A stretch of DNA of 64,000 bases, taken from positions 18,728,740-18,792,739 of the forward strand of contig JAJEKV010000006.1 of assembly GCA_021234155.1 (NCBI GenBank), in the 5' to 3' direction. Position 1 is the stretch's first letter; the number at the start of each line of letters is the position of its first letter. Below, in pieces: positions 1 through 10,486 of the stretch. The position numbers and the translations under genes are program-made. The DNA is from Isoetes taiwanensis. Lineage: Eukaryota > Streptophyta > Lycopodiopsida > Isoetales > Isoetaceae. Below the pieces are notes generated by a model. That model made no database searches. It saw only the letters and a list, made by a program, of their open reading frames with translations, and had not been told where the DNA came from.

Positions 1-340
1 ATGCACTAAAGATGTATCTAGATGTTAGTTTCCTTCGCAAACTCTGGGATACAGATGCTCTGACACACGTTAAGATGGCACACTATCACCAACAAGTCAA
101 TTCTATGCTCACGAGAGGCCCGCATCAGTACTTTGCACCCATTTGCCCATGAAGAAACGCAGACTTATAGCTTCCATTCGCACGGGTGTGTATCGTCTCC
201 ACCAGTATTGTTTTTGTACGGGTACGGTACCTTTCAAGTATTTAGTATATCGTACCAGAGGTACGTTACGTAGGGAATAAGAAATGAAATGTTTTTGCTT
301 CAAATTTTAGCAGTTTTTAGCACAAGTACGGTAACTATTT
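1..340. other. Intergenic, tacggtac-rich repeat DNA
   Basis: No gene is seen. From about 215 the sequence is built of variants of tacggtac and gtacgttac, the same short palindromic words that resume at 1034. The two blocks were one stretch before the inserted element at 341-1033. Confidence 0.5.
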
Positions 341-1033
341 GGGAAATTTACCAAAATAACCTTAATTGTTAACTTAATTCCCAAAAAACCCTTTGTATTC
401 TTGAAATTCCCAAAATGCCCTTAATTATTAAGTATTTTCTCAAATAGCCCTTTGTATTTTAAAAATCACCAAAAAGCACGTATTTATAATAGAGGATCAT
501 CTTCTAAGAGGAAGCATTTCTTACAGATGACAATAGTTTGGAACATAACTTTTAAAACTCATTATGACAAAAATATGCAACAGAAATCATTACCACACTT
601 GTACACACGCTTTTCTCTATCTCTGTCTTTTGTCCTATCAGTTTGCTTTTAGGCTTGCTAGGAGGATGACATGTTGCGGGAGGTAGCAATTCATTATTTT
701 TAAGTTGTTCAATATTTGGAGGATCGATACAGACAATATATAAATAGCAAAATGAGCTCTACAAGTAACCTGGATGGGTATAAAGCAGCTTTTCCACAAG
801 ATGCCCACAAAGCTTCTCCTTCAATACGATTTTTATAAAAGCATTAAGTTAGTTATCTTCGATCATTTCTAGTATTAGAATGATAGACTTATCTCTAGCT
901 TTTGGTGATTTTTAAATTACAAGGGGCTATTTGGGAAAATACTTAAGAATTAGGGGCATTTTGGGAATTTCACAAATATAAAGGGCTTTTTGGGAATTAA
1001 GTCAACAATTAGGGTTATTTTGATAAATTTCCC
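341..1033. mobile_element. Non-autonomous Mutator-like element (long-TIR MITE)
   Basis: The two ends are long inverted repeats. About 136 bases from 341 (gggaaatttaccaaaataac) match the reverse complement of about 131 bases ending at 1033, base for base apart from scattered changes. The flanks are taactattt (332-340) and taagtattt (1034-1042), a 9-bp target duplication with one mismatch. Long TIRs plus a 9-bp duplication are the hallmark of Mutator-like elements. The 420-bp interior has no credible coding frame, so the element could only move with a transposase supplied elsewhere. It sits inside the tacggtac repeat. What is seen: inverted repeats and duplication. What is inferred: the MULE superfamily. 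Confidence 0.8.
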
Positions 1034-1260
1034 TAAGTATTTTAAAGGTACGGTACGTATTTTATAGGTATTTTTTAGGTACTAGCAGTGCGAGTATTTT
1101 ACAAGTATTTTATAGGTACAGTACATATTTTATAGGTACGGTAATAACACTTTTTAACGTACTGCCTATTTTTTCGGTACGTTATAAACTTAGGTACGTT
1201 ACGAGGTACGATATGTAAAATACTTACAGTATCGTACATGTACGGTAAGTACGTAACAAC
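1034..1260. repeat. tacggtac/gtattttataggtac short tandem repeat block
   Basis: The stretch consists of degenerate copies of a unit like ggtacggtacgtattttata with repeated tacggtac palindromes. It continues the block at 215-340 that the Mutator-like element interrupts. No coding frame is seen. Confidence 0.6.
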
Positions 1261-1585
1261 ACTGGTCTCCGCATTGAGACGGGGCGTTGGACTCGAGGAG
1301 CACGGGAGAAGGGCTTTGTCAATGTTTCCACCAAGGCGCCATTGAAGATGAATGTCATGCCCTTCAAATCTGCACTGCATTTGCCCATATCCGAGTAGGG
1401 TATCTTCGGTTAGTTGTGTCTGAACAGCCGTTGCATGAGTTATTGAATACGGCGTCCGTGGGCTTGTTGGGGTCATACCTCCAGGAGGTTATAGATACAC
1501 AGACTGGGACTCAGTTGTATCCTCTAGGATAATACTTAATTGTCCTATACAATTGTACAGTGTACCAGCATACTTATTACTGCTA
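1261..1585. other. Unassigned GC-richer segment
   Basis: This segment is richer in G+C than its surroundings and stays open for 82 codons on the plus strand (1287-1532, first codon TTG, no ATG) and across much of it on the minus strand. I do not recognise any motif in either reading. It directly precedes a LINE-type 3' tail, so it could be a transduced or captured fragment, but nothing in the sequence proves that. Confidence 0.25.
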
Positions 1586-1720
1586 AGGTTTTTCCCTCGA
1601 AAACCCTTTGGGGCGTGGGTTTTTTAATCCTGACAATAATACGCTTGCTGCTCTCTTTTTGTTTGGGTCCCATAGGCCAATTGATCTCCGTGGATGATAA
1701 AAATCTATTCTATTCTATTC
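1586..1720 (+). mobile_element. LINE 3' end fragment with (TATTC)n tail, plus strand
   Basis: The segment ends in a simple tail ctattctattctattc, and the 85 bases before it (from atacgctt through gggtcccataggcc and gatctcc) recur in reverse orientation at 4622-4710 with a few changes. A shared unique 3' sequence followed by a short simple-repeat tail is how severely 5'-truncated LINE copies look. It is a different family from the LINE at 20670-26996, which ends in poly(A). Confidence 0.5.
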
Positions 1721-2214
1721 CTAACATCTCAAAATTATAAAAGCTGACAAAAGCCAGCATTTTTCTTTCTAACTAAAAAGCGACATATCCATGTGGTCCA
1801 GATCGACTAGTATTCTAAAGCAATGCTAGAATAAATACACAAAATATGAAAATGTTGAATCTTCACAAAAACATCGGGATATATTTGTCTAGTCTTTAAA
1901 GCTGGTAATTAGATATGAGCTTGCTTATTGCATTTGTTTTGACAAAAAATTAGCCATCCATCTAATATATATGCACACCGATTCAGGTTAATATTTCCAA
2001 TGCTAAACTAATATTTAGTAGTGCAGAAATCTAAAGATCAACATTTTCAAATTTCATTGAAGTGCAACAATCAAATATGTAGCAAAATAACATGGGTTCC
2101 AGGGGGATTTGATATGGATGTATAAATAACAATTCCTGAAGCCATAGGCCATGTATCCCTAAAACAATTGAATGGGTTGTTATAAAAAACAAATATAGAT
2201 TCAAGATAAAAAAT
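1721..2214. other. AT-rich intergenic DNA
   Basis: No gene is seen. From about 2068 it carries the end of the SINE-like repeat (aatatgtagcaaaataac) and then a 120-base flank (ttccagggggatttgatatgg ... acaattgaatggg) that is repeated at 2796-2920. Confidence 0.4.
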
Positions 2215-2428
2215 AATCACATTAGCTCAATGGGTATGTTGGTTAAATTAGTCTTAGTAGGACATTGAGTTATTTTGGTAGAAATTCGAGCCCCTGTATT
2301 TCATATTCTAAAATCTTAAACAAAGCCGTATAGCGGTTCGATATTCCATCAAAACCTTAGGCAAAATCGTATTTCATATTTCAAAATCATAGGCGTCTCC
2401 AATCATAAATGACTATACGCGAAACGAG
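2215..2428 (+). repeat. tRNA-derived SINE-like repeat, copy 1 (3' truncated)
   Basis: Begins aatcacattagctcaatggg. The word ttagctcaatgggta resembles an RNA polymerase III box A, and attcgagcccc (2284-2294) resembles box B. The copy stops at cgaaacgagag, where the longer copies 2 and 3 go on, and joins directly to the acaattgaatggg flank. No coding capacity. Confidence 0.55.
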
Positions 2429-2481
2429 AGAAACAATTGAATGGGTTGTTGTAAAAAAAATATAGATTCAAGATAAAAAAT

Positions 2482-2795
2482 AATCACATTAGCTCAATGG
2501 GTATATTGGTTAACGTAGTCTTAGTAGGACATTAAGTTATTTTGGTAGAGGTTTGACCCCCGTATTTCACATTTTAAAATCTTAAACAAAGCCGTATAGA
2601 GGTTCGATATTCCCTCAAAGCCTTAGGCGAAATCGTATTTCATATTTCAAAATCATAGTCGCCTCCAATCATAAATGATTATAAACGAAAAGAGAGGTGC
2701 CCAGAGGCCCCAACATACAATCTGAGTTGTAGGGTCGACGAATCCGATGACTGCGGTAGTCCAAGTTGCATCTCGTTTAGAATATGTAGCAAATT
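2482..2795 (+). repeat. tRNA-derived SINE-like repeat, copy 2 (full length)
   Basis: About 315 bases starting aatcacattagctcaatggg, with a box-B-like gaggtttgacccc near 2548. It continues past the copy 1 breakpoint through gaggtgcccagaggcccc to gaatatgtagcaaa. It is preceded by a second copy of the acaattgaatggg/agataaaaaat flank (2431-2481), so copies 1 and 2 form a tandem duplication of about 265 bp rather than two independent insertions. Confidence 0.55.
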
Positions 2796-2925
2796 AACAG
2801 GGGGTTCCAGGGGGATTTGATATGGATGTAAAAAAAGTAACAATTCCTGAAGCCATAGGCCATATATCCCTAAAACAATTGAATGGGTTGTTATAAAAAA
2901 AAGTATAAATTCAAGATAAAATGGA

Positions 2926-3330
2926 AAGATACTTAACTCTTGTATTCCAGTTGTTTCGGGAGGTATTTCTGAAAAAGGGTCCAATTGAGTTTCGGGAAAC
3001 TGACGAAGTAACCGTTGATTATATTCCCCAGTACGAATATTGGATATAAATTCAAACTGATGATCGCTAAAAGATCTACTACTTTAATTCCTGTTTCAAA
3101 AATTGATAATTTAGTATCTAACTGTGTAAAGGCTGGAGCAGGTCAGATTTGAGAATGAAAGAATGTCTTTATTTCTTGTTCAAACAAGTATGGTAAAAAC
3201 ATTTTGAACGAATTTGAGGAATCTCTTGTTTCTTCATCTGGGAGCAGCCTAAACCGTGAGAACGGGGTTGTGGGAGAGCGATACAAGGCTGTGCTGCTAG
3301 GCGAAGCGGTTGAGTCCCGCACCCTAGATT
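2926..3330. other. Intergenic, no gene seen
   Basis: Unique AT-rich DNA between the compound duplication and SINE copy 3. No motif, inverted repeat or credible coding frame is seen. Confidence 0.4.
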
Positions 3331-3650
3331 AATCACATTAGTTCAATGGGTATATTGGTTAAAGTAGTCTGAGTAGAACATTGAGTTATTTTGGTAGAGG
3401 TTCGAGCCCCCGTATTTCATATTCAAAAATCTTAAACAAAGCCGTATAGAGGTTCGATATTCTCTCAAAGCCTTAGGCAAAATCGTATTTCATATTTCAA
3501 AGTCATAGGCACCTCCAATCATAAATGACTATAAGCGAAACGAGAGGTGCCCAGAGGCCCCAACATACGATATGGGTCGTAGGATTGACGAATCCGACGA
3601 CTGGGGTAGTCCAGGTTGCATCTCATTTAGAATATGTAGCAAAAAAACAA
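3331..3650 (+). repeat. tRNA-derived SINE-like repeat, copy 3 (full length)
   Basis: The best preserved copy. It has aatcacattagttcaatggg at the start, a good box B (aggttcgagcccc, 3398-3410), the shared body to gaatatgtagc, and a short A-rich end (aaaaaaac). Box A to box B spacing is near 60 nt, longer than in a standard tRNA, so it is tRNA-like rather than a tRNA gene. Flanking sequence differs from copies 1 and 2, which supports independent dispersal. Confidence 0.55.
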
Positions 3651-4620
3651 TCAAATGCACGACATATGCTCATATGCAAGGCAAATAAGGTAGAATTTAG
3701 AGCTATCTTGCTGAGATAGAGCTATAAAGATAAGAGGAAAAATGCAAGATCAATTATCGATCGTAGGAAGAACTATAATTGGATATAAACAAAGAAATAT
3801 AAGTTATACCGTGAACATTTAAAGTGTGCACCTTTTCCTTTGTCAGAGAGTATGAAACACAGTGGTAAATATTCCAATTTGGTAAAGAAACTGCACATTT
3901 TGTATAGTCTGTAGTGAGATGATGTTTAAAATATCAGCTTGTCGAATTATGTATTCCTCCACCCCTGATAATAATGCCCGCATTTTCAAACCTAATCACA
4001 TAATGCTGAAGCACTTTTTGTTTCAGATAAGTAGCATACATGGTATACTTTGCCAGAGGAAGACATACATAGTCCAGACAGTACAAAGATGAAAATATTA
4101 GCCAGAAGATTATTAGGATAACTTACTAGAACTTATGGACACCTACCAAGGTACAAATATAATATCCATCTGAAGTGTAAAAGAAAGACATCATTCGGAA
4201 AAAATCTAAAAGATTTTCTAGTCGATAGACATCTCTGTCCATATCCCGACATTTTCCTACTTGAATATGCTGGGGAATATAAATATTGTGGAGAATATAT
4301 AATGTATTGAACATATATTAATCTGTGTGTACTCATGATGCGTAATGCTTCCCTATTGCAAAGTAGAATTAAATGCAGTGAAGATAAATAATAGCTGGCA
4401 TCTGCCAGAGCAAACATAATATGATATATGTTGTAAGCAAGGATTATGGATAGCACCTGTGTAGATATCTTCACTAATATTTATTACACGAGAAGCTTTA
4501 CTGAAGCCGCTTCATATTAGGTGAACACTCCATCAAGGACATCTGATGTCTAGAATGCATTCGGGCCCTAGGAAATGTGCAAGTGTGATCTCAGATGGGC
4601 AGCACCTCCAATTGGTTGTA
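3651..4620. other. Intergenic, no gene seen
   Basis: AT-rich DNA with overlapping short open stretches on the minus strand (4126-4474) that carry no recognisable motif and overlap each other in different frames. I regard these as chance. Confidence 0.4.
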
Positions 4621-4621
4621 C

Positions 4622-4735
4622 TAATAGAATAGAATAGAATAGAATAGATTTTTTATCGTCCATGGAGATCAATTGGCCTATGGGACCCAAATAAAAAGAG
4701 AACAGTAAGCGTATACCAAAAAATGAGAATAAACA
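4622..4735 (-). mobile_element. LINE 3' end fragment with (TTCTA)n tail, minus strand
   Basis: Reads on the minus strand as the same unique 3' sequence as 1635-1700 (gggtcccataggccaattga), followed by four or five attcta units. It is a second copy of the same truncated LINE family in opposite orientation. No coding sequence remains. Confidence 0.55.
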
Positions 4736-4801
4736 AAATGAGAATGTATATAAAAAAGCAAGAATAATACACCTTAAGAAAGGGTGATTTATTAAATAAG
4801 C

Positions 4802-5260
4802 TTATTTGCAGGCAGAGGATGAAGAGCAGAACCAACAGGATTGGCAGCTACCTATAAAGAATTTTCTACAATTCAAGGAAATGCCCTCAGGGCTGACTTC
4901 GAGCCAGCAAAGGAGATTTAAAGAAAAATGTAGGCAATTTAAAATGATTAATGATGTTTTATGTAAAGTCAACAGGGATGGACTATTACTGAGGTGTGTC
5001 AATGAAGAGGAATCTGCGCTGATCAAATATTTGGCAAAAGGATCCTCCTCCCAGCTGCACTAAAACCCATCATTTCTCCAGGACCTTTCCAAATATGGGG
5101 ATTAGATTATATTGGTCCTATTAACCACCCTTCTGCAAGACAACATCAGCACATTATTGTAGCTACAGATTATTAGCCTATGAGTCTCCAAGTTTTCAAG
5201 AAGACAGGTGAGATGACAAGATTGCCCCTACCATCCTTTCTGAGATTTTGGCTGCCAAAT
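4802..5260 (+). pseudogene. Ty3/gypsy integrase remnant
   Basis: The open stretch 4806-5063 reads as the region before a gypsy integrase core (RRFKEKCRQFKMINDVLCKV, then LLLRCVNEEESALI). After a frame change near 5040, the next 120 bases give FQIWGLDYIGPI and HIIVATDY, the start of the DDE core with its first aspartate. The reading is then stopped (TAG at 5174) and dissolves. The second Asp, the Glu, the reverse transcriptase and LTRs are absent. It is a fragment of a Ty3/gypsy element different from the chromovirus at 34.5 kb. The family call rests on motif resemblance. Confidence 0.7.
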
Positions 5261-6248
5261 GTTTGCCTCCTTAAATAGCAGCTGTTGTACAAGAAGCATG
5301 ACCACTATACCACAAACACAAATTGTAAAATATAATTCTTGTTCTCATAAAAAAAAAAAAAAAACAACAGGAATTGCCGTAGAACTCGCAGAAATCTACA
5401 CCTACAACATTTTCTTGTGCAGCTAATCCTATTATGGCTATCTAACTTTGCAATTTGAAAGGTTATAATTTGCTAGAATCTAAAACTGATGCATAGTTAT
5501 TGTAACTGGCTCCGATCACCCCATTTCCCAAGAATGGTTAGTGAAAATGCCTATGATCAATAAGAAAAATTCATTAAGGTTCAACCACAACCATGGAGCT
5601 AAACATAGTGAGTAGATGCATGATGCATCACTGCCTCAAGAATAACTAGTGAGAAGAAGTTAGTGAAAACTTCTTCATCCTTCTGTAATCAAATCAAGAA
5701 TGTCAGAAGACACTGCAATCACCCTGTTAATTACACACCTTTCCTATCGTTCCATCCTCTAGTTTATGTTTTTCAGTTTGAATCTTTGTACCATTTTTGC
5801 TTCATCCTCCGCAAAAAAAGCCGGAAACCAAAGGCATGGAGAAATTTTTTTGAAGAAGCCACCGACAATATATTAAAAGAATGGTAATGTTACAAAGCAA
5901 GTGAGGAGGAAGGAGAACTGCCCCAAAGAGACAGTGATACCTCGACACTCCACAACCATTTTTGCTTCATCCGCCATCACCATCTACCACACCCAAGAAG
6001 TCCCGCCAAATGGAAAGCATGGAACGAAATTGCAGAAGAGAAAACAGACTTAAACAAGAATGCATACCCATCAGCATCATATAGTTTGCCCAATTCATTT
6101 CTATTGCGGGACGTATTTTGGTAATTGTTAGGGCTAAGATTTTGGTATTATATTGTATAAAATACGGTATATTTTGCCTCATTTGAGGAGCTTAATTAGA
6201 TTAAGAAAAATGTTTCTAATTTGGGGTGATTGTTTGTGGTTTCATCTG
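5261..6248. other. Intergenic, no gene seen
   Basis: AT-rich DNA with an A16 run at 5349-5364. No coding frame with recognisable features. A tRNA-like word on the minus strand near 5310 was considered and rejected. Confidence 0.4.
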
Positions 6249-6657
6249 GGATGACCGTAAATCTACTCTGGAATGTGGTAACCGGACACATGTCCGGGTT
6301 AACCACTGCTACTCAGTTTCTAGCTCAAAAATCAAGGGTTTTTCCATGTTTTTTCACTGATCTTGCTTGATGAATACTCAAATCTCTTGCTCTTTGGAAT
6401 GAATGAGGTTTTAAAGGGCTGGCAAGGCGATTCTAATGGTTTTTGAATCGGATTAAACCATTCAAAGATTAAATTACAAGCTCTATTCCAAAATCAACAT
6501 GTCAGAACCGAGTTTCACGCTCAGTTCGTCGCATGGTTATCCCGGCTGAAGAATAGTGGTTAGCTCAGACAAAAACAGTGATTAGCTCGGACACACTGTG
6601 GTTAACTCGGACATGTGTTCCGGTTTACCACACCCCGGAGTAGATTTATGGTCTTCC
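6249..6657. mobile_element. MITE with about 55-bp terminal inverted repeats
   Basis: The left end (6249-6305: accgtaaatctactc, then ggtaaccggacacatgtccgg, then gttaaccac) is the reverse complement of the right end (6600-6657: gtggttaac, ggacatgtgttccgg, gagtagatttatggtc) apart from a few changes. Inside are further degenerate copies of gtggttagctcggac. I could not fix a target duplication, so the superfamily stays open. There is no coding capacity, and a 61-codon open stretch overlapping the right end is incidental. Confidence 0.65.
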
Positions 6658-7350
6658 TTTTATTTGTGCTTTTTACAATGGTATGCTTTTGGAAACCCAC
6701 AAGACAGATTTTGGAGCGCAGGCCACGATGCTGTTCTTGTCAGCCAGAGCTTCTGATGCAAGTTCAGCGCGAAGTTCGACGCCGGATCTTCATATAGGCT
6801 TTGGCATTGGCATCATTGCTGCCAGAGTAAAGAATGCGTATGCATGTGTTTGATTTTTGCCTTAATTAGACCATAGCGAGTTTTTCAAAGGCCCTATTTT
6901 GGAAATCTACGAGTCTATCGGCCAGGTGTGCGGCAACGAGATTGAAGGAAGGAAGCGGATCTGCATGTGGCTGAGGAAGCACATCACGTTTCCATCTGGT
7001 GCAGGTTTGAAGGATCTGACTGCAGAAGCTCCAGGGGATCAACGGCAGGGAAAATTGGGCATGGAGCATGCTTTTGCGCTAGCCACAGAGCCTTCATATT
7101 GCTATGATGCACCGGATTTCTATTGAAGAGGAAATTCCCTTTTGTGCAGAAAGCAAGAACAGAAATGGATTGCTTAATGCTCATATCCACATCAGGAGGA
7201 GTTTTGTGCAGGGGTTTGGCCATAGAACAGGAAAACCTATGCTGCAATTTCATAACAGAGCAACAGTAGATGAATTGAAGTTTTGATGCATACATGGGTA
7301 GATGAATTGCTGGCTACAAGCCTTTGATTTGTGTATTTTATATGTGCATA
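6658..7350. other. Intergenic, no recognised gene
   Basis: Open stretches of 60-75 codons exist on both strands (for example 6899-7126 and 7104-7286, plus) but overlap in different frames and show no domain or motif I recognise. The segment ends at the A of the probable Helitron insertion site. Confidence 0.35.
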
Positions 7351-7611
7351 TCCTTCCTATATAATAAGGAAATGGTGTCTGTCTGTCTATAACTCCACTC
7401 GTATGCCACGTGTAATTCCACCCACCTATTTCACTTGGCTCAATCTGAACGGTAGATGGTGTTCTCGAAGTTTCTTGCAAGCTTGGCATTGAAGCTTCAC
7501 ACATGTTCTAGATGCGAGCATCCAGAAGCTTCTAGAATGTCCCTGCATCATATAAAGCGAGCGGCGAACATTTTCAGGGCAAAACCAAAATGGATTTGGT
7601 TTCTTTCTTTA

Positions 7612-7680
7612 GGGTTTCAGGATTCTCGAAGGCGGCGTTGGCGGGTTTCAGGATTCTCAAGGGCGTCGTTAGCCCGATGC
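7612..7680. repeat. Two 31-bp direct repeats in the Helitron 5' region
   Basis: The word ggtttcaggattctcgaagg, followed by cggcgttgg, is repeated immediately with small changes. It lies in the non-coding 5' part of the Helitron, which otherwise holds no recognisable gene between 7351 and 9190. Confidence 0.5.
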
Positions 7681-8099
7681 TATCCGCACCATACCTGCTG
7701 ACCCGTTGGAGATATCGGCTCTATTGTGAACATGGATTTGAAGTAACGCATCAGTTCGGTGCACTGGAAGCTTCTGCCTGCAAATGTTTTTCAAAGCATA
7801 ACGTTTCCTTCCTCTAATACATCTGTAGCATAGTTTGAGTAAGACAAAGGCGTCGTTTTAAAGTTTAGTACTGCTTACTCTCTTCTGCAACACTAGAGCA
7901 CATCAAGGCCCAAAAATGCAGGCATTGATCATGCCCTCAAGCTACCAAGCATTAGCTTGCGTGTTTTTTCTTTGCCCACCAGTAGTTTACAAGAAGATGC
8001 ACTGGCGACTGAGCCATCTAAGGGGATCGAGTACTCAGATTTTGGGCTCATTAGACAACAAGGTTCAGCACCTAACAGTCTGCTATGGAGCCATTCTAT

Positions 8100-10486
8100 T
8101 CTACTTCTATACGATTATAGGTCTGCCTTTACTTGCGAATGTTTTTCAAAGCATAACGTTTCGTTTCTCTGATACATCTGTAGCATAGTTTGAGTAACGT
8201 TATAGAACCTAATTTACAAACTTTTACCATGAGTGGTTGTAGCTGCAGAATATATATTTCTCTTAGGAATTAAATTAAAAGGGTAGCTTCTGAATTTTTA
8301 CTATGAAGTGTGAAATAGGTTTTATACAGAGGTACATCTTCCAATATAAAGATGTTAAATAATGACAAGATGTCGCTATATGTTATTTTTGCATGATAGC
8401 TTGCTACCAAAGTTGCCTTTGCATGCCATAATGCACAGAAAGATGCATGCCATAATCTACAGAAAGATGTTGTAAAAGCAATGATCCAATTCCTCCAACA
8501 ATGGAGCTGAAAGACAAAAAGCATTATAGAACAGTGAAATTTTATTCTATCAAGGCAAACAGAGTGCAATTGTTTGCTAATTTTTTTTATTCCATCAAGG
8601 CAGAGAGATCGATAATTTTTTTTTTCCAAATGTGGTACAAGGCAAAACTTCAATTATTGTTAAATATGATCAAAGAAAAATTGCACCAAGTTAGGCTTTA
8701 ATTCATTTATTGCTTAAGGATTACTTATTTGTTACCATTGCCTGTTACTCTTACCTAGGGGGTCTTCTTTTTGCAAGGGGAAATTTTCTTTACTATAACG
8801 GAGTGCACATATTAATATACAATTTTCACTACAATGAAATGCACACATTAATTGAGCATTTATAATGTAAAAGCAACTTCATATGTAGACTAAATGAGCT
8901 AACATACAATCCCTTAACTGAGCTAACATACAATCCCTATGTACTATGTAATTGTCGTGAGGAGGGACATCCTACCCTGTAAAGCGCTCTAGATGCTCAC
9001 AGATAAGCACCTCAATTTAGAAGGCTTCTGCAACAATATTTTGAATACTGACACATAAATAGTCATTGTTCCCACAATATTCTGAATGCTCATGCATAGA
9101 TAGTCATTGTCCTAAAGCTACTCTTTCAACCTTGCTTCTACACATTGTTCGTATAGATATTGTTGAGAGCAAAGACGCAAAGTAAAACAATGCCGCACAG
9201 ACAAAAAGAATAGGCATCAGAGGAGAAGGAAGTTAGGCGTGCCCGAGATAGAGAAAGATATCAAAATAGAAGAGAGAGGCTACTTGCAACAGAGACGCCC
9301 GACGAGCGACAAGAAAGGCTTGATAGAGCTGCCAAAGTACAGAGAAACAGAAGGGCACAAATAAAAAATAGAGAGACAGAGGAGGCGCGTGCTTGGCCCA
9401 CCAGGCAGAGGAAAGGGCCATGAGTAGGTACAACACCCAACTTGAAGAGACGGATGCAGAACGTGGTGCCAGGTTGACCCACAGGCAGAGAAAAGGGCCA
9501 CGAGCAGGCTTTTGGCGCAACAGGCCGAGACAGAAGGCCAACATATTGAGAGGCTGGCTGTACAGGCTCAACAAAGACATGTATACCGCGATAATCCTTC
9601 AACCTACAGAATAGCTCGGACTGGCCATTCAATGGACATCGAACCTCGTCGCTGTGGAGAACTAGACCAAGAGTGCAAGTATTGCCATGCACTAACATTT
9701 AAACACGATGATATGAAGTGCTGCCATGATGGCAAAATTACGCTCCCTCTGTTGAGATCGATACCCCCACTGCTATACCACTTGCTCATTGGCGATCACC
9801 CAAAACGCAAAGAGTTCAAGTCCCACACAGAATTTACAATAATGCATTGGCGTTTGTGTCATTCGGAGCAGACATACAGGAATTCAAGACACTAGGGCCA
9901 TACTGCTTTAAGATCCACGGTCAAGTCTACCATAGATCTGGGCCTGCTCATCCCGGTGATAATAACGTGTCGCCAAGATATGCCCAGTTATACATTCTGG
10001 ACATGGACTATGCAAACGAGGTGCGCATGCAAAATCTGCACAATATAGAGTGCGACAAGGAACTTGAAGCAGCTTGTTTTAAAAATAAGGAATGTGAACC
10101 CATTTGCACAAGCTCTACATGCACGAGGTAGAATACAGTACACGTCGACGGAATGGCACGCAAGGATGTATTTTAACGATGACAGAACAGGGCTAGAACA
10201 ATCCTGCATTCATCAATGAGGTCGCTGTAATATTTCTAAATCCGGATGGGGAACCACCTTTTAATAGAGACATATGCATCCATCAAAAAGCCAACGGCCT
10301 AAGGAATATCGCCATTACCAATCCATACGTTGATGCTCTTACCTACCCACTGTTAATACCGTCTGGCGACAAGGGGTGGCAAATGAATATGAGAAACCAA
10401 GTAGGGGCTTCATCGAGCCGAACGAGACAAAATGTATCTATGCTTCAATACTACTTATATAGACTAAGCACACGAAGGAATACAGA
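8100..10486 (+). repeat. Helitron tandem duplication, unit A
   Basis: This 2.39-kb block is repeated head to tail as unit B. It runs from ttctatacgattatagg, through the same 5' untranslated sequence and the N-terminal coding region, to cacacgaaggaatacagaa. The repeat starts again at 10487 in the middle of the coding frame. The first ~85 bases (aatgtttttcaaagcataac ... gtagcatagtttgagtaa) also exist once more upstream at 7780-7840, so the 5' region was already repetitive. Confidence 0.9.
9190..10486 (+). pseudogene. Helitron Rep-helicase N-terminus, orphan copy A
   Basis: From ATG 9190 the reading is MPHRQKE then a stop. It continues as a very basic, arginine-rich stretch (RARDRERYQNRRERLL, 9235-9400), typical of Helitron N-termini. 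After frame changes comes CKYCHALTFKHDDMKCCHDGK, the cysteine/histidine cluster, and then YNNALAFVSFGADI, GPYCFKIHGQVYHRSG and YAQLYILDMD, which are Helitron_like_N signatures. The copy ends abruptly at 10486, where unit B begins, before the Rep domain. It therefore cannot encode any catalytic part. At least four stops or frame shifts are present. Confidence 0.85.

Larger units (their letters stand above)
2068..2925. repeat. Direct repeats flanking the SINE-like copies
   Basis: The block ttccagggggatttgatatgg ... ccataggccat ... acaattgaatgggttgt occurs at 2098-2190 and again at 2806-2898, and its last third occurs a third time at 2431-2481. Together with SINE copies 1 and 2 this is a compound tandem duplication, most simply produced by unequal exchange between SINE copies or flanks. 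Confidence 0.65.

Noticed and set aside
2679-2984. 101-codon minus-strand frame over the SINE flank
   Set aside because: It spans a SINE end and a duplicated flank, so its reading is a by-product of repeat sequence.
5290-5335. tRNA-like word gtggtatagtggtcatgc on the minus strand
   Set aside because: It resembles a D-arm/box A, but there is no box B (GGTTCGAxxCC) or acceptor pairing within tRNA distance, and the adjacent A-run lies on the wrong side for a SINE tail.
9233-9698. Long minus-strand frames of 115 and 145 codons, repeated at 11608-12073
   Set aside because: They are antisense shadows of the basic Helitron N-terminus, duplicated only because the Helitron segment is duplicated. They show no motif of their own.
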